32,292 bases of DNA. It comes from a virus. The position numbers and the translations under genes were made by a program. Of this stretch, positions 4,126 to 12,429 are shown in pieces. The notes under the pieces were generated by a model. That model did no database searches. It was given only the letters and a program-made list of their open reading frames with translations, and was not told where the DNA came from. The stretch lies in IMG/VR virus record IMGVR_UViG_3300033143_000132, positions 1 through 32,292 of that record, one strand, 5' to 3'. Position 1 is the stretch's first letter, and every line of letters begins with the position of its first letter.

Positions 4126-4233
4126 TGTGACAAGATGTCATACCACTATGTCACTATGTCACTAACAATAGTATATTAAATATATGACGTAATGTCATGA
4201 CAATCAGTCATATGTGTCATGTCAATGTGTCAT
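4126..4233. repeat. Cluster of TGTCA/TGACA pentamers
   Basis: About nine TGTCA or TGACA pentamers in 108 nt, including the 8-bp direct repeat CTATGTCA (4146-4161) and the near-palindrome ATGTCATGACA (4192-4202). Two more occur around 4466 and 4504. It lies just upstream of the leftward promoter array and before the rightward late genes, where operators or replication iterons are expected. Confidence 0.4.
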
Positions 4234-4577
4234 ACGCTAAATCTCACAAGGAAAAGAAGAGCGAGACAGGATAATAACCTTGAAATCTAGGTAGAAAAGT
4301 CTAAACCCCCCGCTCGGGGCCCTGAAAAGTCGCATATATGACATGGAAAATCCTAAAACGCACGCGGACCCGCAAATTTGAAACCCATTTCTCGTAGGGA
4401 AAAAGAAAGCGAGGATAGGGGGCAACACCATACCCCTATATTTGTAACAACTTTTTTAAAAACAGTGACATAAGCCTTATAATATAGATAAGTAACACCC
4501 TATTGTCACACTTTATGTAAAAACACTTCAAAACCTGTAATGATATAGACTAAAGAAAACAAACAAAAACTAACTAA
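4234..4577. other. Divergent control region without genes
   Basis: Roughly 340 nt with no credible gene. An imperfect GC-richer repeat of about 30 nt occurs at 4243-4274 and 4391-4419 (shared GGAAAA-GAA-GCGAG-GGAT). A CCCC-GCTC-GGGG hairpin lies at 4308-4319. TATATTTG at 4437-4444 matches the Bacteroidota -7 element TAnnTTTG on the plus strand but without an obvious -33 TTG. TATAAT occurs at 4478-4483. Rightward late transcription probably starts here. Confidence 0.4.
4306..4320. terminator. Possible GC hairpin terminator
   Basis: CCCC-GCTC-GGGG at 4308-4319. In the minus direction it is followed by GGTTTAGACTTTTC, a weak T-rich tail. A four-base-pair stem is short, so this is tentative. Confidence 0.2.
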
Positions 4578-5036
4578 ATGTCTATAATTCAAAGTTATCC
4601 AAAAGGTACGCCTAAAAAAGAAGATTATGTAATAGGTACATCTATACCTACGGCTAATTCTGATGAAACGCCAACTACTAGAAACTTTTTAGTAGGATCA
4701 ATAGTTGATCTAGCAAATAGTACAAGTTTAGGTTACACATCATACGTAGCTTTAATAAGTCAAACAGGAACAAACGATCCTATAGCTACACAATTAGCTA
4801 ACACAACTAATAAAACATTTACATTCACTAGAGCATCAAATGGAAGTTATAGCATAATCGCATCAGGTAGTTTGTTTACCTCAGGTAAAACTATAGTGTT
4901 TTTAAATGGAGGCGCTGCAGAAAATAATCATGACGTAGCGTGGCTAAGAGTAAGTGATACTATTATAAACCTAGAAACACATAACAGCGACAATAAATTT
5001 ACAAACGGTTCTTTAGAAATAAGAATATACTCATAA
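4578..5036 (+). CDS. Small virion/fibre protein with SYP-type N-terminus (152 aa)
   Basis: First gene of the rightward block. The N-terminus (I-Q-S-Y-P, then about 12 residues, V-I-G-T ... T-R-N-F) matches the N-terminus of the next protein, suggesting a shared attachment domain. Residues about 50-150 alternate Ser/Thr-rich beta strands, as in receptor-facing or head-decoration knobs. No signal peptide or membrane helix. The start is chosen at the ATG preceded by AAAACTAACTAA. Placement before the large fibre genes supports a structural role; the exact position in the virion is unknown. Confidence 0.65.
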   Translation: MSIIQSYPKGTPKKEDYVIGTSIPTANSDETPTTRNFLVGSIVDLANSTSLGYTSYVALISQTGTNDPIATQLANTTNKTFTFTRASNGSYSIIASGSLFTSGKTIVFLNGGAAENNHDVAWLRVSDTIINLETHNSDNKFTNGSLEIRIYS

Positions 5037-5045
5037 AATTAACAC

Positions 5046-5753
5046 ATGGCTAGAATAAGTTCGTATCCATTTGATACAACTGTCACAGATAATGACGCAT
5101 GGATAGGAACTGACGCGGCAAACAGACAGACAAAGCAATTCACTGCATCGGCAGTAGCTAAATATCTAAACCTTAACGCTAAAGTTAATATAGGTGGCCA
5201 AATGTCTTTTAAGTGGTCTGATACACAAAACGGTGGAGCAGGTACTATATCTAAAACTGGTGGTGGTGGATCTGGTGATTCTCTTGATACTTTAACACAA
5301 GTAAGAATATCTATAACAGAACTAAATGGTCAAAATGTAGTTAAGTTTTTAGAGTATATAACAGGTACACCTATATTACTAGGTCAAGGTGATCAGATAA
5401 GTCAGTTTGGTAATTATACACTAGACACTTACACTGTAGATCCTGCAGATCCTTTTTACTATATAGCTGATTTAACTTACATCGGTGGTAATGGAGTTAT
5501 CGCTCCACAAGGAACTCAATATACGTTAATACACTTTAATATACAAGGTGCTGATGTAAATTTAAAACAAGATTTTTCCTCTTCAGCACAATGGGTTATA
5601 AACAATACAACAGGCAAAGCGGAGCCTTCAGTTACATTAACTGACAATTCAAATCCGCCAAAAGAAATAAAAGGATGTGTAACATACACAAACGCAACAA
5701 CAATAACAGTTGATTTTGACCAGTCGGTGGCAGGTTCATCAATACTAAACTAA
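5046..5753 (+). CDS. Virion/fibre protein with SYP-type N-terminus (235 aa)
   Basis: Begins M-A-R-I-S-S-Y-P and has D-A-W-I-G-T and T-K-Q-F in the same spacing as the preceding 152-aa protein, so the two are likely paralogues anchored to the same virion site. A glycine linker (T-G-G-G-G-S-G, about residues 73-80) separates this anchor from a beta-rich C-terminal part. It starts 10 nt after the previous stop. A short fibre, adaptor or base protein is the likely role, by inference. Confidence 0.65.
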   Translation: MARISSYPFDTTVTDNDAWIGTDAANRQTKQFTASAVAKYLNLNAKVNIGGQMSFKWSDTQNGGAGTISKTGGGGSGDSLDTLTQVRISITELNGQNVVKFLEYITGTPILLGQGDQISQFGNYTLDTYTVDPADPFYYIADLTYIGGNGVIAPQGTQYTLIHFNIQGADVNLKQDFSSSAQWVINNTTGKAEPSVTLTDNSNPPKEIKGCVTYTNATTITVDFDQSVAGSSILN

Positions 5754-5774
5754 TAAACTAAAAAAAAACAAACT

Positions 5775-7724
5775 ATGCCTATTAATTACTACTGCGCCAT
5801 TGCGATGAATGGCTCTGACATTGAGATGAACAAAAATCAGCTGCAATTGCCGGTTATTGACAATGAATCATCAGCACCTACATCACCAGTCGAAGGTCAA
5901 ATGTATTTTGACACGAGCGTCGGTGACAAAACAATGTATTTCTACAATGGAACTGCATGGATAGAAATGGATGGTTCTGGCTCAGGTGTAGAATCTTTTA
6001 CAAATGCTAATGGTACATATATATCTGCAACTACTGTTAATACAGCGGCAACAGGTGCTGTAACAGTTGGAACTATAGATCTTAGTGCTGCAGACGGAAC
6101 AGACACGAGTGGCAGATTTTTAAGTAAAGATAATGTTTGGTCAGCAATTGACGCAGGCGTTACAACCGTAGATACAACAGATGGTACATATATTGACTTA
6201 ACTCCTAACACAGCAACATCAGGCGCTGTGACGGTAACTGCAGATTTAAGCGCGATTGATGGTACGTCTAGTACTACAACTAGATTTTTATCTAAAGACA
6301 ATACTTGGGATATTCCTTCTTATACCACAAACACAGACGAAACATATACATTACCAGTCGCTGCAGGTGCTGCTAATTCTGCTTATCTTAACTTAACAGC
6401 TGGAGGTACTGGTTCAGGTATTAAATCTTCTACACAAATAACTGGAGATACTACTACTATTAAAGTTACTCCAACTGCTGGAAACAACGGAAATATACTT
6501 TTTGATTTACAAGATGACGTTACAATAACAACCTCATTAACAATAAGTGGAAGCGCAGGTGATGCATTGGATATTCCTTCTGGTAAGGGAACAAGTGCTT
6601 TAACTATAGGAACTGATCCTTCTGATACATTAACAACTAAAAGTTATGTTGATGGTTTAGTTTCAGGTGGTTTAACTTTTAAAGGTACTTTTAGAGCTGA
6701 TACAGGTGCTATACTCTCAGGAGGTAATTCTGGTTCTTTCTTATATAATTGTCCAGGTGGTGCAGGAACTAGAGTAGCCGTAACGCAAGGTGATTACTAC
6801 GTGGTTGCAACAGCGGGAGGTTCTTTCTATTGTTCAGGTGTTACACTAGATATTGGTGATGCTATTATAGCTGTAGATGATGCGGCAGCTGATTCTTCAG
6901 ACGCGGCTGATTGGTCAACAATATCACAAGGTGTTACTGTGAATAGTTTTACAAATGCCAATGGTACTTATATTTCTGCTGGCACGGTAAACACTAACGC
7001 CACTGGGGCGGTAACAGTAGGTACAATAGATTTATCTGCCGTAGACGGAACTTCTGATACATCTACAAAATTCTTAAGTAAAGACAACACATGGGATGTA
7101 CCTTCCTACACAACAAATACTGACGCTAAATATGCATTGCAAGCAGATCCTAAAAGTGGATCAGACGTTCCTTTAACATTAAACGGTTCAGATGGTGGTG
7201 CAGATACTACTGTAAATCTAACACAAGGAACAGGTATAACATTAACTAGAAATAGCGCTACACAAATAACAATAGCAGCTGATAACAATGGTGATATAAC
7301 AGATGTAGAAGCTTCAACTGTAAACGCGGAACTAGGTATTAAAGTAACAGATGGCTCTGGTCCTATACCAAAAGTTGGTCTTGATATTAAAGGACTTTCT
7401 GACGTTGGAACGGGACTTTCTGGCGCTGATCAATTTCCTATATATGATGTAACTGCAGATGCAAACAAATACGTCCAAGCATCTAACTTAGCTCCTATTG
7501 TAAGAAAATCAAGCACTATAGCTACTACAATAACTTCTTTTGGAACTGTAACACACGGTCTAGGATCTTTCGATGTAATAGTTCAACTTTATGATGCTAG
7601 TACTTATGAAACAATATATGCTTGTGTTGATAGAGCTACTGTTGATACTGTTGCTATATCTGGAGGTAGTTTCCCGGCAGGAAACATAAGAGTGTTAGTT
7701 TCTCTTGCTGATCAAGGAGCATAA
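5775..7724 (+). CDS. Tail fibre protein (649 aa)
   Basis: A long Gly/Thr/Ser/Asp-rich beta protein. The N-terminus I-N-Y-Y-C is shared with the next gene. Residues 35-70 contain the fibre motif P-V-E-G-Q-M-Y-F-D-T ... Y-N-G-T-A-W. A module with S-F-T-N-A-N-G-T-Y-I-S and F-L-S-K-D-N occurs at about residues 72-128, in reduced form at 130-190, and again at 389-449. A typical fibre tail (V-T-H-G-L-G ... I-R-V-L-V-S-L) ends the protein. Likely homotrimeric and host-contacting. The start has the leader AAACAAACT. Repeats are similar in protein but differ at many synonymous sites, so the duplications are old. Confidence 0.8.
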   Translation: MPINYYCAIAMNGSDIEMNKNQLQLPVIDNESSAPTSPVEGQMYFDTSVGDKTMYFYNGTAWIEMDGSGSGVESFTNANGTYISATTVNTAATGAVTVGTIDLSAADGTDTSGRFLSKDNVWSAIDAGVTTVDTTDGTYIDLTPNTATSGAVTVTADLSAIDGTSSTTTRFLSKDNTWDIPSYTTNTDETYTLPVAAGAANSAYLNLTAGGTGSGIKSSTQITGDTTTIKVTPTAGNNGNILFDLQDDVTITTSLTISGSAGDALDIPSGKGTSALTIGTDPSDTLTTKSYVDGLVSGGLTFKGTFRADTGAILSGGNSGSFLYNCPGGAGTRVAVTQGDYYVVATAGGSFYCSGVTLDIGDAIIAVDDAAADSSDAADWSTISQGVTVNSFTNANGTYISAGTVNTNATGAVTVGTIDLSAVDGTSDTSTKFLSKDNTWDVPSYTTNTDAKYALQADPKSGSDVPLTLNGSDGGADTTVNLTQGTGITLTRNSATQITIAADNNGDITDVEASTVNAELGIKVTDGSGPIPKVGLDIKGLSDVGTGLSGADQFPIYDVTADANKYVQASNLAPIVRKSSTIATTITSFGTVTHGLGSFDVIVQLYDASTYETIYACVDRATVDTVAISGGSFPAGNIRVLVSLADQGA

Positions 7725-7763
7725 TAAAAATAAAATAAAATTAAATAAATAAACTAAACTTAT

Positions 7764-10226
7764 ATGGCTATAAACTATTTTTGCGACGTCAGTGTTGGAG
7801 CTAAGCTATTTGCAGAGCCAACCAGCACGAGTGCCCCAACAAATACAACATACAAATTTGAAGTAACTGGCGGGAGTAATTTTTTAGGCGCTTGGGGTGG
7901 TTTTGATAGCACGTATAGTACTGTAATTGAAGGAATAAAATTATTGGCAGATAGTTTAAGCGAGCATATGTTAACTAGAATAACACCACGCTTAGAGGTT
8001 TATCCTTACGAAAATCCAGTTGATACTGTAGACAATACATACACAACGGGTTTCGTAGGATCTTCTTTTTCTATTGGGTCAGAAAACACTATAGGTGATT
8101 CTAGTTCTACAAACTTAGGTATAATAGGATTTAACAATAAACTTTCAGGAGATAAAATGCTAATTGTAGGTCAAGGTAATGAAGTTCAAGGCAGTAATGT
8201 CTCTTCTTTATTAGTTGGTACTACGAATGCATTAGTTTCACCTGGAGCAATAATAAACTCAACTGTTGTTGGTCAAAACCATAGTATTAGTAAAAGCTTA
8301 ATTAGAAGTATATTTAGTGGTATAAATAATACACTCGATGCCAACGCCACAAACGTTTTAGTAGCCGGTAGTGGTTTGAAAATTAGCGGTAATAATAGTT
8401 CTATATTTGGAGCTAATAATCAAATAATAAGTGCTAGTAATGTTTTAGTTGGTGGGTTTAGTAATGAAATAGAAAACACTTCAAGTTCAAGTAATATAAA
8501 TTATTACGGAACAACAGTGTTTGGCTGGAATAATAGCGTCAAAAACAGGCAGTCTGAGGGCGCCACTTCTAATCATACTAACTCTTCACTTGTAGTAGGT
8601 AGAGATAATCAAGTTGCGCCAAACTCCCTAGGGTCTATAGAAAGTATGATTGTTGGTGGTTACAACAATTACATATGGGCGGGCGCAGATAGAGGTTTAG
8701 TAGTTGGTGCTAATAATTATGTTATTGGTAGTGGGTCTTTTACATCTGAACCAGGTTCTTCTCCTAGTGCCTCTATTTTTGAATCATCAATAGTTGCGGG
8801 TAATACAAACTACATAAACACTACAGATAGTATAGTTGTAGGTAGAAACAATGGTGATGTATCTAATAGTGGTGGCGCTATAACTTATACCCCTTTACAA
8901 GGAAAAGAACTACTTATAATAGGTAATAATCATACGTCTAATGATCCTAATACTAAAGGTTGTTTTGCTATTGGAAACAACATTACTATAGCAAATGGTT
9001 CTACAGCAACTGGTTTTATAGGAGCTAATATGACAGGTGGTGGTAACAATAATCTTTATGTAGGTTCAAGTCACTCAGGAAGCACTTCTAATTCTATTTC
9101 AGTTGGGCAAAATAACGATTTTGAGCCTACTGGATTTGGAAGCAACCCTTCACAATTATCACTGATAGCCGGTAGAAATAATGAAAGTAAAGGTATTTTA
9201 AACTTTACACTTGGAAGTTCTGGTACTATTAATGGTGATACTATTGGTAATAACTTTATTATAGGAAACCTTTGTTCTATTGGTGATGCAAATACACAAT
9301 TACAAAAAAATATTTCAATAGGTTTTAATAACGTTTCTCAATTAAATAGTAAAATATTAATTGGTAAAAATCTAAACCAAAATATAGGCTACAACTCAGT
9401 AGGAGAAATTGTTGTGTTAGGAAAAAACAATGATTATGCTAATAGTCATTATGATAAAACAGGACTAGCACCTGCTCTTATTGTCGGAGCTTCTAACGCA
9501 AGTGGCTCAACCACAAGAAGAGACGCTTTAATAATAACAAACAGAACGAGTAGTACTAAAGAAAGCTGTGTTATACTACCTACGGTAGGCAAAAACCACA
9601 ACTACCCTAACGACGCTTCAGCGGCTATAGGTGGTGTACCACTGTATGGTGTATATCACAACGATGGTGATCTTAAAATAAGATTAACATCTGACACTGG
9701 TTTTACGTCATATAGCAGTAGCATCCGTTACACAACTCAAACACTGGCTTGTGCTGGAACAGCTAACCAAACCTATTATCACTCTGGAACATCCGCATAC
9801 CCTGTAACAGGTGACACATGTATGTCTAGAAGTGGATCAACAGGTAATTATACTTTTACAAAACTAACAGGAGGTTGGTACTTGTTAGGAAACGCGGGAT
9901 TAATACAAATAAACTCAGTAGGTGTAATGATTGCATCAGCGTCATGCCCTAACCAACTAATAGATTTCTTAGCAACTGGACCAACTAATTTTAACAGTAT
10001 ATGCTCATTTGGAACCAGTTTACCAGTTCCAACTACAACATACTACCACGATGGTGGCGGTACTTTCCCTACTGATGGTGATAAAATGTATACTGATTCT
10101 TCAGGTAATTCACCGGCGTCGGCAGGTTACTATTATTTATATGATGCTGGGTGTGATAATGTATACGTAAGAATAACAGCTAGTGACGGAACTATATTAG
10201 AGCAAACAGAGTGTACCGTATGCTAA
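7764..10226 (+). CDS. Large adhesin-like tail fibre with YadA-type head repeats (820 aa)
   Basis: N-terminus A-I-N-Y-F-C resembles the preceding fibre. From about residue 110 to 610 there are around twenty copies of a short repeat of the form hydrophobic-hydrophobic-G-x-N-N (V-V-G-R-N-N, I-F-G-A-N-N), the pattern of the beta-roll in trimeric autotransporter heads such as YadA. The C-terminus holds two related Cys-containing domains (T-Y-Y-H-x-G ... P-x-x-G-D), probably the receptor-binding tips. No signal peptide, so it is assembled on the virion rather than secreted. Host adhesion is the likely role. Confidence 0.75.
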   Translation: MAINYFCDVSVGAKLFAEPTSTSAPTNTTYKFEVTGGSNFLGAWGGFDSTYSTVIEGIKLLADSLSEHMLTRITPRLEVYPYENPVDTVDNTYTTGFVGSSFSIGSENTIGDSSSTNLGIIGFNNKLSGDKMLIVGQGNEVQGSNVSSLLVGTTNALVSPGAIINSTVVGQNHSISKSLIRSIFSGINNTLDANATNVLVAGSGLKISGNNSSIFGANNQIISASNVLVGGFSNEIENTSSSSNINYYGTTVFGWNNSVKNRQSEGATSNHTNSSLVVGRDNQVAPNSLGSIESMIVGGYNNYIWAGADRGLVVGANNYVIGSGSFTSEPGSSPSASIFESSIVAGNTNYINTTDSIVVGRNNGDVSNSGGAITYTPLQGKELLIIGNNHTSNDPNTKGCFAIGNNITIANGSTATGFIGANMTGGGNNNLYVGSSHSGSTSNSISVGQNNDFEPTGFGSNPSQLSLIAGRNNESKGILNFTLGSSGTINGDTIGNNFIIGNLCSIGDANTQLQKNISIGFNNVSQLNSKILIGKNLNQNIGYNSVGEIVVLGKNNDYANSHYDKTGLAPALIVGASNASGSTTRRDALIITNRTSSTKESCVILPTVGKNHNYPNDASAAIGGVPLYGVYHNDGDLKIRLTSDTGFTSYSSSIRYTTQTLACAGTANQTYYHSGTSAYPVTGDTCMSRSGSTGNYTFTKLTGGWYLLGNAGLIQINSVGVMIASASCPNQLIDFLATGPTNFNSICSFGTSLPVPTTTYYHDGGGTFPTDGDKMYTDSSGNSPASAGYYYLYDAGCDNVYVRITASDGTILEQTECTVC

Positions 10227-10265
10227 TAGTAAAAATAATTAAAAACAAGTGACTATATAAATATA

Positions 10266-10276
10266 CCCGGCACGGG
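10266..10276 (+). terminator. Weak hairpin after fibre gene
   Basis: CCCG-GCA-CGGG between the 820-aa fibre gene and the next gene, flanked by TAT/ATA that can extend the stem past a bulged A. There is no T-run, so it may be an RNA-stability hairpin rather than a terminator. Confidence 0.2.
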
Positions 10277-10315
10277 ATAGTGTAAACCAAATAATAACAT
10301 AAAAAACCAAAACCA

Positions 10316-10606
10316 ATGACGTTTTATTACGAGACTAATTCGTGGACTAGTCAACCACAACCAGATGAAAACCAAATCAAACTATGGAACCATATAGCCG
10401 ATAAAGCTAACTGGCGCATAGTTCAATTACCAAACGGTTACTACCAAACAGAATACCAAGATCTTCGAAATGAAGAAACCTGGAAGGATGTTACGCGGCG
10501 AGAAACAATGGAAGCCGCTGAGACTTCAATAGATAAGACAATAGAACACTACAAAAAGAAAGTTGAATTTTTAAACGGACCTAAAGTAGTAAAAACTTTT
10601 AAATAA
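10316..10606 (+). CDS. Conserved-looking phage protein of unknown function (96 aa)
   Basis: A 96-residue soluble protein with an aromatic N-terminal half (N-G-Y-Y-Q-T-E-Y) and a C-terminal helix (V-T-R-R-E-T-M-E-A-A-E) ending in G-P-K-V-V-K-T-F-K. The compact order and clear start (ACCAATG) support it as real. I believe similar proteins occur next to fibre genes in marine phages, from memory only. It sits directly upstream of groEL in the same direction. Confidence 0.65.
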   Translation: MTFYYETNSWTSQPQPDENQIKLWNHIADKANWRIVQLPNGYYQTEYQDLRNEETWKDVTRRETMEAAETSIDKTIEHYKKKVEFLNGPKVVKTFK

Positions 10607-10634
10607 AATAAATTAAATTAAATCTAATTAAATC

Positions 10635-12185
10635 ATGGCGGATGCTATAGTAAAAAATCTTAGTTTTGGAGACAAAGCTAAAGATAAAATATTTAAAGGA
10701 ATTGAACAACTCACAAATGCTGTTAGCTCCACTTTAGGAGCTAGCGGTAAATGTGTCATAATGGAAGATGACCAGGGTAATCCTGTTATAACAAAAGATG
10801 GTGTTACTGTTGCAAACTGCATAACATTGCACGATCCAATAGAAAATATGGGTGCTACCTTATTAAAAGGTGCGGCTAGAAAAACAGTTAATGAAGCTGG
10901 TGATGGAACGACTACGGCCACCGTGTTAGCTCACGCTATATTAAGTGAGGCTCGTAGTAAAGATGTAAATCCTAGAGAATTAAAAGAAGGAATAAACAAA
11001 GCTGTTAACGAAGTTGTTAAGTATTTAGAATCAATAAGTATACCTGTTAAAGGTGACATGATAGATGACATAGCAACTATATCAACTAATAATGACAAAG
11101 TTTTAGGTAAATTAATAGGTGATGCTTTTAGAGAGGTAGGTGAGACAGGGATTGTAACACTAGGTGTTTCTGAAAACGGAATAACAGAGACTGAAATAGT
11201 AGATGGTATAGAATACTATAAAGGTTATTGTCATCAAAACTTTATAACTGACAAAGAAAAAGGCACGGCGGAACTAGATAGACCGCTGGTTTTAATAATG
11301 GAATCAAAAGTAGAATCTATTAGACAAATACAACCAGTACTAGAACATGTGATAAAAAACAATAAACCATTACTTTTAATAGGTGAAGTTGATCCAACGG
11401 TTCTTTCTGCTTTAGTAATGAATAAAATGAAGGGTAATATTAAAGTAAATGTTGTAGACCCTCCAGCATATGGCTTGCGTAAAAAAGAAATACTAAATGA
11501 TTTAGCTTTGCTTACAAACTCAACTATAATAAATGAGGATCTAGGTGATGATTTAAATGCAATACAAATAGATTATTTAGGTGAATGTGTAAAGTCAGTT
11601 TCTCAAGAAAATCAAACAGTAATTCAAGTAGAAGAAATACCTGATGAAGCTAAAGATTTTATAGAAAAAATAAAAAAAGATTTAAAAAAGAAAAACCCTG
11701 CACACGTTGTTGTTAATTTAGAAAGAAGATTAGCTACATTAAGTGCTAAAGTGGCTATAGTAAAAGTAGGTGCTTTTTCTGATGTAGAATTAAAAGAAAA
11801 AACAGATAGGGTCGAAGACGCTATATGTGCTACAAAAGCCGCTATAAAACAAGGTATAGTACCAGGAGGTGGTATTGCTTTATTAAATGCTTCATCAATA
11901 ATAAAACCTAAAACAAAAGGTCAAAAAGTATTATTAGAAGCTATAAAATCACCTTTTAAAACTATACTTAAAAACGCTAATATTAAAGAACCGGATTTTA
12001 GTAAAAATGACGGTACTGGATTAAACGTGGTTACAGGAAAAATGGTAAATATGGTTGAGTCAGGGATTATTGATCCTTTGCTCGTGACTAAAAGCGCTTT
12101 GATTAACGCGGCTTCTGTGGCAACAACTATTCTTTCTACTGATTGTGTAATTAATAATATGAGAATAGATGAAAGCGCTAGGTAG
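10635..12185 (+). CDS. groEL: Phage chaperonin GroEL (Hsp60, 516 aa)
   Basis: A full-length group I chaperonin subunit, which folds proteins inside an ATP-driven double ring. Visible signatures: T-L-G-A-S-G-K (about 33-39), I-T-K-D-G-V-T-V-A (52-60), G-D-G-T-T-T-A-T-V-L (89-98, with the ATP/Mg aspartate), an apical segment around 190-205, L-E-R-R-L-A-T-L-S (362-370), R-V-E-D-A (392-396, with the hydrolysis aspartate) and G-G-G (411-413). It is about 30 residues shorter than bacterial GroEL, lacking the C-terminal Gly-Gly-Met tail, and has N202 where the apical domain usually carries a tyrosine. It overlaps groES downstream. Probable clients are capsid or tail proteins of this phage (inference). 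Confidence 0.95.
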   Translation: MADAIVKNLSFGDKAKDKIFKGIEQLTNAVSSTLGASGKCVIMEDDQGNPVITKDGVTVANCITLHDPIENMGATLLKGAARKTVNEAGDGTTTATVLAHAILSEARSKDVNPRELKEGINKAVNEVVKYLESISIPVKGDMIDDIATISTNNDKVLGKLIGDAFREVGETGIVTLGVSENGITETEIVDGIEYYKGYCHQNFITDKEKGTAELDRPLVLIMESKVESIRQIQPVLEHVIKNNKPLLLIGEVDPTVLSALVMNKMKGNIKVNVVDPPAYGLRKKEILNDLALLTNSTIINEDLGDDLNAIQIDYLGECVKSVSQENQTVIQVEEIPDEAKDFIEKIKKDLKKKNPAHVVVNLERRLATLSAKVAIVKVGAFSDVELKEKTDRVEDAICATKAAIKQGIVPGGGIALLNASSIIKPKTKGQKVLLEAIKSPFKTILKNANIKEPDFSKNDGTGLNVVTGKMVNMVESGIIDPLLVTKSALINAASVATTILSTDCVINNMRIDESAR

Positions 12186-12429
12186 AAATTTAATTATAGA
12201 AAAGCTAGAAGATCAAATTCAAGAAACTGATGGCGGGTTACTTTTAGCAGAAATACATAGAGATGACATTAGGTACTTAAAAGCTAAAATTATAAGCCTA
12301 GGTAATGATGTTGAGGGTGTTAAAAAAGAAGATATTATATTTTATGACAAGCACGCTGGTCATAAGATACAGAATAATAAAAAAATATATCACGTTATTA
12401 AGTCAACAGACGTGGTCGTTGTTTTGTGA
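12169..12429 (+). CDS. groES: Phage co-chaperonin GroES (86 aa)
   Basis: A lid protein for the GroEL ring. It begins M-K-A-L-G-R-N-L-I-I-E-K, followed by the mobile-loop region with G-G-L-L-L-A (about 22-27, the GroEL-contacting hydrophobic triplet) and the beta-barrel core V-K-K-E-D-I-I-F-Y, ending in D-V-V-V-V-L. It is slightly shorter than the E. coli protein (97 aa). The start lies 17 nt inside the end of groEL in another frame, so translation is coupled. The gene order is reversed relative to the bacterial groES-groEL operon. Confidence 0.85.
   Translation: MKALGRNLIIEKLEDQIQETDGGLLLAEIHRDDIRYLKAKIISLGNDVEGVKKEDIIFYDKHAGHKIQNNKKIYHVIKSTDVVVVL

Noticed and set aside
4237-4431. 64-aa minus-strand ORF in the control region
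   Set aside because: No A/T leader, odd composition, and it runs through repeats and a hairpin.
4478-4483. TATAAT as a classical sigma-70 promoter for late genes
   Set aside because: No matching -35 box; Bacteroidota promoters differ, so I record the site without calling a promoter.
5942-6301. 119-codon minus-strand ORF in the fibre gene
   Set aside because: Arises from Thr/Gly/Ala repeat codons of the fibre read backwards; no start context.
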